A DNA stretch of 64,000 nt from Onchocerca volvulus. Its lineage: Eukaryota > Nematoda > Chromadorea > Rhabditida > Onchocercidae. Numbering within the stretch: the stretch's first letter is position 1; every line of letters begins with the position of its first letter. The position numbers were made by a program, and so were the translations under genes. The stretch is taken from NCBI GenBank assembly GCA_000499405.2, contig HG738138.1, forward strand, positions 2,480,001-2,544,000. The letters run 5' to 3'. The notes beneath the pieces are model-generated. The model was given only the letters and a program-made list of their open reading frames with translations, was not told where the DNA came from and searched no databases. Positions 28,191-40,734 of this stretch are shown here, piece by piece.

Positions 28191-29502
28191 ATGGCGAAAA
28201 ATCTTGAAAATACAAGTTATCGGAAACTGGATGTTGATGCCTTTGATCCTGAGAAATTTGTGGATTGTGAGGATGCGGAAACTCCTGTAATTGGACCGGA
28301 TGAACGACTTGTTAATCAATTATTGCAGTCGGCCAAGTTGCAAGAAGCGTTGAAAGCATCATTATCAAATCCTCCATTGAAATGCAAAAACCAGGTTTAT
28401 TTTGAATTGAAATTCAAAATTTTTCAATGTTTCTTTTTTATTTTCGTTCTTTATTTTATTTTTGTTTATTTATTTATTTTTTGCTTTTTTTTTTTTTTTT
28501 TTTTTTTAATCAACAATCTAATAAAAGGATAGGACGAAGTGGGAAGGGAGGAAGAAGGCAGAATTATTCGGTATCATGCTATTGTTTATAGTATGCACTA
28601 TTGTGTATCTAATAGCTGTATACTTTTGTAATTCCACTTCAGTTACCCTCGTTGCACACTTGCTGGATTCTGCAAATATTTCAGCAAATTTATGAATTCG
28701 TTAACATAAGTGATAGGTGTATTTTATATAATACACCTATTATAGGCGATAAAAGACCGTTCTACCGCTCTCGTAACGAAAGTTTTGATGAATGTAAAGA
28801 CAGCGGATATAGAAGGTATAGTCAAGAACTTGACAGATGATGAAGTAAACCTTTTGATGAAATTCATATATAAAGCGATGGACACTCAGGCTGATAATGC
28901 AACTTGTCAATATCTCCTGTCGTGGCATGCCCAGGTAATTTCAAATTATTTTCTACGTTAATAAGCCAGTCTCATCGTGTCTATTACATTCCTGGTAAAT
29001 TTCCACTATTTTAGCACCGTTTTCTTTTCTTCAAGTGAAGTTTTAGTTGTTTTTTAAATTTTCTGATATTTTGGACCTATAGTTCATCTGTACAGGTCCT
29101 TATTGTTGTGTTTGTTAATTTGCTCCACTTTAGATTCAGTTGTCATAATCATGCCCATAGATACTCGAACGACATCAGATGGTTTTGAAGTGTGAGAGTC
29201 TCAAGTAATACTATTTATTACCAAATGATTAATATTACTTGAAGCTCTCGCATTTCAAATTATCAAATGAAAGCCGAAAAATGTTGACAAATGTAATGGA
29301 AATATATATTTAATGCTGAAAAATTGAAACTTTTTAGTTGGGATAGATATTAATAAGACGTTAACAAGTTTGAAACATTAATAATTTCCATGCTATTTTC
29401 ATATTACATGGATTTTTGATAAGTCTAATATTGTTTCAGATATTAGCTCGTGGTGGGTACGGTGCTATAATTCGTGTGTTTTGTGATCGGCAAAGGTTAT
29501 GA
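28191..29502 (+). CDS. arx-7: Arp2/3 complex subunit 5 (ARPC5, p16)
   Basis: Smallest subunit of the Arp2/3 complex that nucleates branched actin. Three exons: 28191-28394, 28746-28934 and 29440-29502. They give 151 aa, the same length as vertebrate ARPC5. Exon 1 encodes YRKLDVDAFDPEKFVD and LLQSAKLQEALKASLSNPPL. Exon 2 encodes IKDRSTALVTKVLMNVK and DEVNLLMKFIYKAMD. Exon 3 encodes GGYGAIIRVFCDRQRL. All introns are GT-AG and phase 0. The start ATG follows tattattA and gives the expected acidic N-terminus. Intron 2 carries a pre-miRNA-like hairpin. Intron 1 has a small palindrome next to its acceptor. The gene is divergent from hcf-1 and convergent with pign. Confidence 0.95.
28713..28740 (+). 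repeat. 11-bp inverted repeat just before the arx-7 intron-1 acceptor
   Basis: Arms 28713-28723 and 28730-28740 (ATAGGTGTATT and its exact complement) flank a 6-nt loop and end five bases before exon 2. In the pre-mRNA this would fold over the normal position of the polypyrimidine tract, which is otherwise missing here. Confidence 0.65.
29184..29259 (+). ncRNA. Candidate intronic pre-miRNA hairpin
   Basis: Arms 29184-29210 and 29233-29259 pair over 27 positions with a 22-nt loop. On the + strand I count 23 Watson-Crick pairs, three G:U pairs and one C-A mismatch. The 76-nt size and single stem fit an animal miRNA precursor, and the favoured strand is the sense strand of the host gene arx-7 (intron 2). 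I do not recognise the arms as a named miRNA. A short inverted-repeat transposon is the alternative. Confidence 0.5.
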
Positions 29503-30732
29503 GTTTTCCCTTTGGTATTATGTTCACCTTATTTTCTGAGTTTCAAAATTGAATATCTGGTGAGAAAAAATATGATTTGAGTTTGTGCAAAATGATGATT
29601 GTCCACGATTATGGATTGAAAAATTGTTGCCTCATCTTAACTTTAAACTAAACTCTAACCTTTCCTGACTATTGTTGTAATGGATTTCTTATTTTATTGA
29701 GGCTGATTTTTTCTTTAGTCATGTTTCAAGCTTTATGGGATGTGCTCAACGTATAAGTTGCACCCCTGTGAAACTGCTATGCGTTTAAACAATCAGGCAT
29801 TTATATTCAGTTTCGCTACTATACTCTGCCAAATGTTATATATGGATTTTCTTTCAACACCATCATTGTTATAAATAATGAATTTGTATTACAGCAATAA
29901 AATTCTACACTTTGTCGCTCCTTTTGTTAATAGCAGACCTATTGTGGGAAATTTCTGTATAAATAACATTCAACATTCACTGTAGCCAATGTCAACGATT
30001 GAACAAAATGGTTTCATAATTTGTAAACTTTTTTCAAAGAAAAAAGTATGCGTGAAGTAATTTAACAAACGACTATGCATTACAGTGAATAAGCTGAAGT
30101 GAATAACTGACGGCACTTTTAAAGTGTAAGTCATTTTACATTGTTATATCAAAACTTCATTATAATGGTAAAGTACAATAGTAGTACAAAGCACAATAGT
30201 ACACATATATAATATATGGCTAGGGTTTCATAATTTACCGCGTATACATATAAAATACATTGTTCATCGTTATCAGTTGAGGAAATAATATCAGTTAAGA
30301 TATGTGGCTTTATTTCTCGGAAATAGGCAGTAGAGAGTGGAAAGAAAGTTAAAAACCATTCGCAATATGACGAATGAATGGTGAGATAAATTTGTCTGGC
30401 GCTAACATCAGCAGGTCCATACAGTGATCATGTAAATAAGTTATTACGAAAACGTACTGCAAAGAGTGATTAGAAAATCTAAATATCTAGGTAAAATGAG
30501 ATGCGATATCACCATAAAGTATGAGGAGGTAGCTGCATTTTGGAAAGGATTCTTGATAGACATTCGGAACAATTTATGTCATTTACATGTATTATAAAGC
30601 GCTAAATGAGAAAAGTTCGCACTTTCAGACCCGATTTTTTCTGAGAGCATTTCTTCTTTTTTTTCAGAAATCTAACGGTAAAGTAAAACACAAGACTAGT
30701 ACAAAGCGTTTCTTTTGCACTTAAAAAAAGAA
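29503..30732. other. Convergent intergenic spacer, nothing recognised
   Basis: 1.2 kb between the stop codons of arx-7 (+) and pign (-). It must contain both 3' UTRs. An AATAAA-like signal (cagcaataaaattc) lies near 29895 on the + strand. No coding or RNA gene was seen. Confidence 0.6.
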
Positions 30733-33700
30733 TCAAACGACACCTTTCCCTGTTTTTAAAGCCAGGAAAGAAATATTTTTTCGTTCGAATATCTTTCCTT
30801 CATTGTGCATGACTTTACTCAGTGAAAGAGGAAATAAAAACTCAGTAAAATTCAATAAAAGATACACTATAACAGTTAATAACATGCACACCGAATAATG
30901 ACTTATGCTCATACCAATATCCATCCAACTCCCTTCATCTACTAATCGAAAGAAGAAGACCTGAAATTAATCGCAATGGACTGTAAGCTGATATATTTGT
31001 AAAATATAATTCAAAATGGATAAACTCAAGACTATTCTTAAGATGGAATCAGATCTTGATAATAGCAACATTGCAAATCAATTCTATATGAAAAACTCCA
31101 TTGATCCTGGAGCATTATGATGTATTAAACTATGACATGAGACAGCGCATCTTAAATTATTATGCTGGGACGATTCTTAATTTGAATTTGCAAAAATTAC
31201 CAGTGCCATAGTATCGGAGATAATTAGCAGTATCATCGATAACTTCTCAATTAAGATCTTTTTTAATCGAACAATGACGGCGTATGTAAAAGCAACAGCC
31301 AAAATTGGTAACGATATTTTGAAAATCAGCATAGCTGTCATTGTAAATGGAGAGAATACAGAAATAAAACATCGTAAAAATGACGGATTAAAACTGTTTA
31401 ACGAGGCGATATTACCCGTACCGAAGAAAGCCGCTTCGATAAGAATAACTAAGATTAAGCCTTGCAGCCATTCCCAAAGATTTGCATCACTAATATCTGA
31501 AATGAAAATTACAGAACTGTCAGACTATGAAAACTTGGAAAATGCCGGAATCTAACGAAAGTAAACCGAAATTTTTTTTTCATGTTTTAAAATGCATTAT
31601 TTACAATATTGTATTCGAAACGGCTGACCTGCTAGCTTCGTCTCATTATCTCGTTCCGGTAATGACATAGCTAAAAATTCATCATCACTCATGTGTCCAA
31701 ATTCCAATCTTACATATGTGATGAGAAGAATAAACAGAAGCAACAGAAATGATGATTCATATGATAAGCTTAGCAAAGAATATGGTAACATAAGTGATGA
31801 GAACCAGCAAATAAGGCGAATGATAACTAATCGAGATGATAATAGTGGTAAAACTGCTGCTACAGGAATTGAAAGCCAACAAACTGAGCGTAACAGCATT
31901 AATAATAACTAAAAATGCATTTTGTTATCATAAAATTATTCAATGTTGTAGCAAAAAGTCTTTTGGAGATAAATTAATACCTAAAGGCATTCAAAGCCGA
32001 TTGTATAAAATTCCAACCTCATAATCCTTGAAAGCATCTACAAGAATTACTAAGACTGTAGCAAGAAGATGTAGAACTGAATGATATCGGAACAACACTT
32101 TTGTTGATGACAGGATCGAAGAAGTAGAAATCCAGAAAATTAACAATGAGATAAAGAAAGATGATAAGGCACAAACAATGGGAAGCGGAGTTTGTCCAAC
32201 TACTGGGAACTGAGGATAAACAGCAATAGCCAAACAACATATCAACCATATCCGCTTCCTAAACAGAAGTGGTCATACACGAATTAAAACATCAACATTT
32301 CAAGATGTTAATGCAACCAACAAAATCACATCATTATCTAAAAAACTATAGTTGTTGACATTAAATTAATATTAATAAGATCTTTCCTCATGTAATAAAA
32401 TTCATAAAATATAAAAAATTTCAGTACAAAATTAGGTGAAACTGAAGGGATTATGTACAATTTCTGACAACAAAGTAAATCACAACAATTTCAAATACCT
32501 ACCACTTGATCACGTCGCGATTTTCTTCACGCCTTAACAATGGAATTAAACTTAAGACCAAAAATTCTACAGACAATATTGGCCGATAAATGAAAGCAGA
32601 AACAATGACCGAAAGGATTATAACTGAAAACAAAACAAAAGTGGGTTTAACATTCATACATAAAATTCGGCATCTGAAATTTAGCTTTTCTGTCGAAAAT
32701 ATTATCTAAATTCATTCTGAAATTTTCATCCAGAAATTTTCATCCTATGAAATGGAAAATCAGTCTTGAAACTATTATGCATTACAACGATATTTAGGTC
32801 GAACTGTAATTCAATCTTTATATCCAGCTTGTAATTCCACAAAAAAATCTGCTACTATCTTTTGTTACAGAACTTACCAATTAAAATAGCTAACAATAAC
32901 CAATAGATGCATAATAAAAACCATTTTTTTCTTTTTTCTGAACACTGAGTTGAATGCCAATTTATGACAAAATTTTCCAAGTTGTAACCAAATAAATCAC
33001 CAATTGTATTATAGGAAACGCATGAGAGATATATAGGAAGTGTGAGATATAAGGCATGCGTAAACGGTAGTCCACAAAGTAATAATAAAGTAAATATGAA
33101 GCCAACAGTAGAAAACTGCTTCCAGTTTAGAATCAACACATTATTATCCTTCATTATTGTGGAAGAACGCCTGTAAATAACAGAAACTACCAGTAAAAGC
33201 ATTGGTGAACCAAAAAAGCTTACGACGTCAACCACCAAAGCTTTCCGTTTAGCCTATTCGCTGATTGTGCATTCAATAGTTGATTAATCGAATTATCATA
33301 TTTAATGGAATTATATTCTCTTCAATTTTGTACAATAATCTTTCAAGATTCAATCCACGAAAATCCTTACCTCAGTGTGATGAAATAAACGCATAACATC
33401 CATGTGATGAAGGTAGAAGCAACAGCAATTCCTAAGAGCGTCCGGTCATGACGATGAAAATAAATTAAACCAGTTCGAAGAACAGGAATCCATTGCATGC
33501 ATACTGCTATAGCTGCCTCAAATCTATGAAACAAGGATACTTAGATCTGGTCATTATATATAATATATCATCAAATGGTGCACGACTATATATAGAAGCA
33601 GTGCTCCAAAGAAGTTTGAGATTCCAGCTATTAAATCATTCCGTTTAATCCACGTAGATTGGACTGTCAGTAATTACTGAATGATGATTTGTATTTAAAT

Positions 33701-36411
33701 TTCCTAGGGATTTGGAACAAAAATCAATTCAATAAAAACGAACCTGCTTTGCGTGACAAGTCTTTTGATTTCGCTTTCAATAGCAGGCAATATTTTCGGA
33801 TGGAATTGATCAAAATCACGAAACATGAAAGACAATGAGTGAGCTTTTTTTTCATTTCTTTTTCGAATAAACTGTTCCAACATCTGGAAAAAGTTCTGAA
33901 TCCATTATTATGGAAATTAGTTGATGGAAAAACCCTTCACATATTCATGCGTAATAAATTTTTTCTTATTACTTATATAGAATTAAGGAGTTTTGCAAAC
34001 CGCAAGGTCAAAAATGAAGGAGATACCAGTAAAGATATAAAACGATGCAAGGTATCAAAATATTATTGTGTGATAAAGACTGAAATTCTTAATTCAAAGT
34101 TTAGTATTAAAATTAAGTGGTAGTAATCGACAGACCTGCTTGAAGTTAGCATATGCCACCATAAATTTGTATCTCGGTGTTGCATCCAACAGATGCAAAG
34201 GCACAATGCCAAAACTATTCATTGGAATCGGACAACCAAGCAAAGCAGACATCAACGGTGACAGGTCAATCTTAAATAACGTGCATAGCATCGTTAAGTA
34301 AGCCATTCTTAAACTATGATAATAGCGCAACAATAACATTAAAAAATTTAAAATGAAAATAAAGAGCGGAAAAAAAAAATTTACTTGACTAATTTCACTC
34401 TTCACAGTACTGCCATGTACACCACAACCCCAAATCACTACTGGTGTAATCAATTCGGCTTCTGTACCAGCACCATGTGAACCCCAATCTGTCATTCCGT
34501 GATCTGAGGTGAATAAGAAGGCTGTTCTAAATTTATTAAAATATAATCAAAGGAAAAAATAAGTGTTTTATAGAGAAAATATAACAACTGGACGAAAAAT
34601 TTCTGGAGAACACCCAGAATGATGAAAAATAGAAAAAACAACCACTAATCGCGGCTTTACTTATGATAATGACTATACTATCACTTTCACAAGTTACAAT
34701 TCAAAAAAAGCAGAAATTTTTTTGCCAAATCAGTTCTACTCTTTCGAAATTTTTTTTCTTTAATATTAAGAGATAAACCTGTTATCAGCAAAGAAGTCGT
34801 TCAATAACTGTACCACTCTTGCAATTCCTGTATCGACAATTGCAATATTATCAATGTATTTATCCGACTTTGGTTTATGACCATGTCCATTTGTGTCCAA
34901 TCCCAATAAATGCAGGAAAAATATAAGGCGATCTGAGGCCAAGCGTTTCGTAATAGTCATATCCGTGCTATTCAGGAGTTTCTAAACTGAAACTTTTTAG
35001 CTCGACTACTTATTATCATAGTATGCAATTACTACTATCATAGCATGCACAAGTTCCTCATATCATAGAATGCACAGATTTCAGAATTTGAATTATAATA
35101 ACTCACTTCTATTTCTCTGAATACCCACCGATCCAACTGTGCAGCATCCTTTTGTTGGAAATCTTCTAATTCTGGTGAATAAACTATTTCAGTAGCATGG
35201 TTGACATTGCTTGTGAATATTGAGACAATGTCCGGACTGCCAAAAGCAAATGTTTCTAGCGACCTACAATGTCGCCTTGGTATGTCTAATATCTCAGAAT
35301 GTACGGAAAAGAACGGGAAGAGGAGAAGAGGGAGAGAAGATTTTAAATGTCAAATCTTCTTTGATTTTACAATGTTCTATGCTTTATGTTTTAAGATACG
35401 GCAATGTTCGAGTGTTCTGTAGTGATCGGCAGAGCATTACTTAGATTTTCGATAACAAAAAAGTACGTTCAGCGAAGAAGTAAGCTTTGGAAATAAAGGA
35501 AACCCTGCAACGGATGAAGCTGCTAATCGTTGTATGCTTTAGACTTTTACCTATTGATGATACTGTCAAATGGAACTGGATTATGCTTCCAACCACGAGC
35601 AACAGCACTGACATCTTCGAAAAAGCCAGCAAGCATTGATACATGTCCAGGCCGTGATTCGGTTGGCACATGACTTATGCTTACACCCCAGGAAGCCTGA
35701 AAATGAAGAAGCTTCGTCTTTTTTCCAGGAATATATTTGAATGAATGCATTATCACTTCTAAAATTTCTTTTATTTTTCTCACGTAAGATTTTTTCAAGA
35801 ATTTTCTCTGATATGTAAATTGGCTCATGAATTTCGTTATGACTAAATGGTTTTGATTTTGTAGCATCCAATTATTTACCTTGTTTGAATTAATAATTTC
35901 GTGCAAGAATGGTGACTTTTCAGGATAATTAAAGAATGTATCTGCCCGCAAACCATCTGGAAACCAATAAAAATATATTTGAACTCAAGATTTAAGTTTT
36001 TGCTTTTGGAAAGAAACTTAAGTAGCTGTAGTTAACATGAATGTTATATGGATGAAACATGCTCTGCAAAAGAAATAGAGGAAACAATAGTATTTTTTGC
36101 TTTTTTTCTTTTTTTTTTTTTTTTTTTTGACAGCATGAATAAATGAACCACTACATGAGAAAATGAGTGTGGAGAGGTGAAAAAATTAGAAATCAAAACC
36201 CGACAAAAGGCCAACAAAAAACCAACATACCAGCTGAGAAAATGACAAGACGATCAGCTAGGCCTTTCCCATAAGTGATGGGTTGTGGATGAAGGCCTAC
36301 GACTAAAGGTGATGAGTAATATATATCAAATATTGAATAGAGTAGTACTGCATGTACGAATATACCCAATATCGTTAGTTTGCCATGTATTTGCAGCATA
36401 CTGCATTCCAA
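30733..36411 (-). CDS. pign: GPI ethanolamine phosphate transferase 1 (PIG-N)
   Basis: ER membrane enzyme that adds ethanolamine phosphate to the first mannose of GPI precursors. Fifteen exons: 36231-36411, 35880-35956, 35551-35696, 35107-35263, 34779-34981, 34385-34526, 34136-34270, 33744-33883, 33371-33523, 32878-33170, 32503-32623, 32018-32258, 31629-31908, 31201-31496, 30733-30960. They sum to 2793 nt, 930 aa, close to the vertebrate 931. An N-terminal membrane anchor is followed by the phosphodiesterase fold: metal-site DGLRAD, nucleophile motif [23 protein letters not shown] and [17 protein letters not shown] long multi-pass C-terminus follows ([27 protein letters not shown]). All motifs expected for activity are intact. 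The start could be 36411 or the in-frame ATG at 36399; a tandem duplication covers this spot. Confidence 0.94.
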
Positions 36412-36442
36412 TATCGCTAACTTACCATGTATTTGCAGTGTA
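36366..36442 (-). repeat. Tandem duplication over the pign start codon
   Basis: Two 35-bp copies, 36366-36400 and 36408-36442, with six differences. The downstream copy encodes the start of the protein ([11 protein letters not shown]). The upstream copy reads [11 protein letters not shown] in the same frame but lacks an in-frame ATG before it; instead it carries an out-of-frame ATG-GTA-AGT-TAG and a perfect GTAAGT donor-like site. Confidence 0.8.
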
Positions 36443-37859
36443 ACTGAAATTTTAAAATGATTTTCTTTTACGTTTTCTCTCTTTTCTTTTTTTTTTTTTT
36501 TATTTTAATTCAACACAATGCATTCAACGAGAATGGTCGTTCTGAAAATTTTTTTTTATGTTTCAGACACACATAATTGGATAAAAACTTTTTTCATAGC
36601 TGGAATGGGCGATACATTCTCTTAACATTCGGAAATCAGAGTAAATCACACTTACTAAATTCCAACCACATATATTTTCAAACTTTAATAATAAGTAACA
36701 ATAATCATAAAATATAACCGAATACCAACAAAATAACATATTTCTGAAAGGTTATTTGTTTGAATTGATCGTTCATTTATCAGACAAACATTTACCATCA
36801 AACTAACATCAGCAACTTAACTTTTCACCTTTTAAACATTTTACTTCCTAACGTAATAAAAATAAAAAATAAAACCACCAGCAAAATTCTTCGTTTATCA
36901 TTCTAATTATAACGCACTCTCAATCACTTCTATCATTATTCCCTGTAATCATTCTGCTTTTTTTTCATCTCTTATGACGTTGTATCTTACATATTCTACC
37001 AAAGTTTTCCATTCTCTTAATTAACAATTGCACTATCATCATTTAAAAAAGTGATCAGATCGTAATTTTGTTATCCGTCTAAAACACGTTATTTCATAAT
37101 ATCCACTAGTACCTGTTGTCTCCCGAAAAACAATTCTATTTCGTACTTTGTATCTCAGTGAATTTTATTGATTTTCTACACGTAGGTTAGTTCCGGGTGG
37201 TATGCTGTGACGTCCGTTAGTATAACACATTAATTTATTGTTCATTAATTTCCAAACTTTGAATATATTGAGTATGAGAATCTTTTCAAGATAAATCAAA
37301 GTTCCTGAAACCATAATAGAAGTAGAATAACATGAATCATTCTCAAAATAAACTAATTGTCCTATTTGTCACATCCTTTTTATTAACAGAACTTTTCAAG
37401 CTAACGGACTCTTCCAATCTGAAACAAAAGAAAACGTATTTCTGGAAATTTTTAACTTCTCATCGTCGTAGGACAATGATCTCTGATAAAAATTTTTGCA
37501 TTATATATCTTTTAAAAAGGCGACACAACTAGTAATCGCTTACGCTGGCCAATAGCCATCATATTAGAAATAAACTGTGATTTGTTCAATAATCCAGAAA
37601 TATATTTCCCTTTTGATTGGTGGGCCGTCAGTCTTATGTTAGCATCAATTACGGAATGAGCCATATCAATATTTTAATTGATTTCTGAATATTTGATTAA
37701 TTTCACAAAATAGATTTGTTGAATTTTCAATCATCAAATAATCCGAATCAGTTATTTTGACATCACCAAAATTTAAAGAAAAAAAAAAAAGAATCATTCC
37801 ACCATGAGAAAAAAAATCATACAAAAATAATCTGAAATAATGCTGTCACAATTCGGTAT
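36443..37859. other. Spacer between pign and the minus-strand tubulin, nothing recognised
   Basis: 1.4 kb with T-rich tracts on the + strand. It should hold the pign promoter and the 3' UTR of the - strand tubulin. A 66-codon ORF at 37332-37532 shows no family similarity. Confidence 0.55.
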
Positions 37860-40734
37860 TCATTTCTGGTCGGGCTGTTCCATATTATTAATTGCTTGCA
37901 TCCTATCATCGACCTCGTCATTCCAATCTTCATCATCCGGTACTCCCTCATATTGCTTATATTCTGTAATTAAGTCCTTGATAGTATTATCCGCTTCCAT
38001 AAATTCCGCTTCCTCTATTCCTTCGCTTTTGTACCAATGGAAAAAGGTTTTGTGTTGAAACATTGCTGTAAAAAAAAAAAAAAAAAAAACATTTAAAATA
38101 TTCCTTTGAATTTTAAAATTCTCTTTTAAAACCACCTTTATGGAATCTAAAGTAATTTCGTTAATTAAATAAAGCAAATTTAGAATTTATCACTTATGAT
38201 CAATTTAAAAGCAACCTTTATATTTCAGTCTGATAGTGGTAAATATTTTTTGGATTGATGTAGTATTAAAGAGAGGAACAGCAGTGTTCTTGGTTCCGCG
38301 TGTAGGGATGTCGCATGTACCTAATTTGATGTTCTTTGGAATATATCCAGGGGTAATTGTCATTCGAATATTCGATATTTGGGTTTCCAAATCCTGGGAA
38401 GGAAAATGAAATGATGTTTTAGTAATGCTTAAACGATATTGTAATTTAAACAAATTATTTACTGACGTGCATCGATATTGGTCCACGGAACATTGCGGAA
38501 GCAGCCAGATAACGACCATTTCTTGGATTATAAGTAGTCATCATATAACGTTCGTCAAACAGCTGGAAGAGAATTTTTAGGCATTTAAACAGATTATTTT
38601 TTACTTCCAAGAATTTGAAAATCTTTTCAAAATTTCTTAGTTGTTTTTTTCTCTTGTAACTTTATTTAATTTTCACATAATTATTCTATTTATCCGCTTC
38701 ATTTATATATGGTGCATTCCGAACATGACCAATGAATTGATTCACGTAAAAGCGGTTTTCATAAGTTTTTGAAGAGACAATGTTGAAAAAAAAAAAAAAA
38801 AAAAAGAGTTATCAAGAAATCGGGGAGAGGAGAAAGCCTAAATATCTATGTCTTGTGTATTTCAACCTAATGATGTCTAAAACAATGAATGCAGAAATAT
38901 GAAATTGCAAAATTATGAAATTAAAATTGCCAAAATCATATTATGGATTTTCATCTAATGTTTTTAAAAATAAAACCTGTTGGATCAAATCACTGGTCTT
39001 GAATAACTTGAGTTTAACGGTATTACAAATAGTCAACGGAGTACAACCAAACATCAGGAAATGAAGTTTCGGTAACGGAATCATACTAACAGCTAATTCA
39101 TGCAAATCAGCATTCAGTTGACCGGGAAATCGAAAGGAGCTGGTTGCTCCGGACATCGCCATCGAAGCTCAAAATACGGTCATCTGTTGTTAAGTTTTGT
39201 TTTGGTTTGAAATGAAATCTTCTGAAGATTTCTTTATTCATGATGCTATTCTCTATCTTTAATTGTGGCATATTTGTTAGATGTAAGAACAATTTCAAAA
39301 CTAACCTATATGGTTGAAATCATAATAAGTTGGTCGAGTAATTTTCAGCGTATGCAACGAAATATTACGGAGAGCTTCATTTTCGATGCAAAATGTTTCG
39401 TCTACATTTTCAATGAGATGTTGTGCCGACAGTAATGCGTTGTATGGTTCCGCAACAAAAGCATATGATATCTGCCATCCAAATTGACATAAAGGTCTTA
39501 GATGAAATTAACAAGAACATAAAGCAGCCCTTATAGAAAACTATTCAAATCTAAGCTCAACTTTTTTTCGGATCTATTTGGCTTCATTCTGCATTTGTTT
39601 TACTTTTTAACACTCAGAAGAGAATAACGAAGGAATGTAAAATCAGCGAATTACTTACTTTAGTAGTGGGGAACATAGAAAATGATGACAAAATGCGGTT
39701 CGGATACTCTTCACGCATTTTAGTGATGAGACTCGATCCAAATCTAGAACCTGTACTACCTCCCAAAGAGTAAATCAATTGAAAACCCTATAAAAAATTT
39801 TTTCACTATGGTACTTAATTCAAAGAAATAATAACAGATAATTACAAAATATTTTATAATTTTCATATTTCAACATACATCATCGTTAAAATGAAGTTAA
39901 AGTAAAGATTCATCTTAAATTATATCAGTCAGAATTTAAAAAAAAAAAAGCCAGCAAAATTTATTTCCACACCTGCAATTCGTCAGAAATTTCTGCTTCC
40001 CTTCGGATAATATCCATTGCCATTTCAACATCCATTTCTTCGGATTCGGTATAATGCCCTTTGGTGCATTTATTATTTTTACAAAACCAAAAGTTGTCAA
40101 GTTCAAAAAGGTCTCCATATGGCGAAAAGTATACCGCGTCCAAGATCTTTGATTCCGAATCGATAAGTATTGCACGAAAGCGGTATTTTTGTCCTGAGAT
40201 TTAATTCTAAATTTTTGTGATACAATTCCGTTATAACCCAAAGTGATGGCGCAAATGTCTTTTTGACTTTTTTTACTCTAATTAGAGAGATGAAATAGAT
40301 TGATGGAATAACAAAATGGCCAAGTTATCTATCGTGTCTGCTTTTTCCTTATGTTTATTACAATTAGAGAAAATATCAGGATTAATAGTGCCAGCAATAC
40401 CAGATTTGATATCGATGCTTGGTTTTGTTGTTTTATTTTTTCAAGAAAAGTTGAATCTCTAGAAGAAAAGATTTTCTGAATTCAAATAAAAAAATACAAA
40501 CTTCTCATTTCATCAAAATACACGCCGATGCGTTCCAACTGCAGCGGCGAATCACCCCTATAAAAGCCATCAGGTTCGATGCCATGCTCATTCGCAATTA
40601 TTTCCCAAAACTGTAAGTATCAGATTTACTTTTGGTTGCACTTCTTGGCCAAAGATCTTTTTACTCAAACAAACCTTAGTTCCAACTCGATTCCCGCATC
40701 GACCAATTTGGACAGTAATAATTTCTCTCTGCAT
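37860..40734 (-). CDS. Highly divergent beta-tubulin paralogue with eroded GTP-binding motifs
   Basis: Nine exons: 40675-40734, 40502-40610, 39973-40193, 39659-39787, 39306-39471, 38977-39167, 38467-38562, 38216-38393, 37860-38065. They sum to 1356 nt, 451 aa, with no internal stop and GT-AG introns throughout. The exon layout equals that of the + strand paralogue at 46345-49337. Tubulin identity is clear from [61 protein letters not shown] and the acidic tail. Key sites are altered: the glycine-rich loop GGGTGSG is GGSTGSR, VDLEPG is IDSESK, and the [14 protein letters not shown] stretch is [13 protein letters not shown]. The first codons read MQREI instead of MREI. It is either a neofunctionalised tubulin-like protein or a young pseudogene whose frame is still open. 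Confidence 0.85.

Noticed and set aside
31274..31912. + strand ORFs of 93 and 73 codons
   Set aside because: They are antisense shadows of pign exons 13 and 14, whose - strand frames match the transmembrane region of PIG-N.
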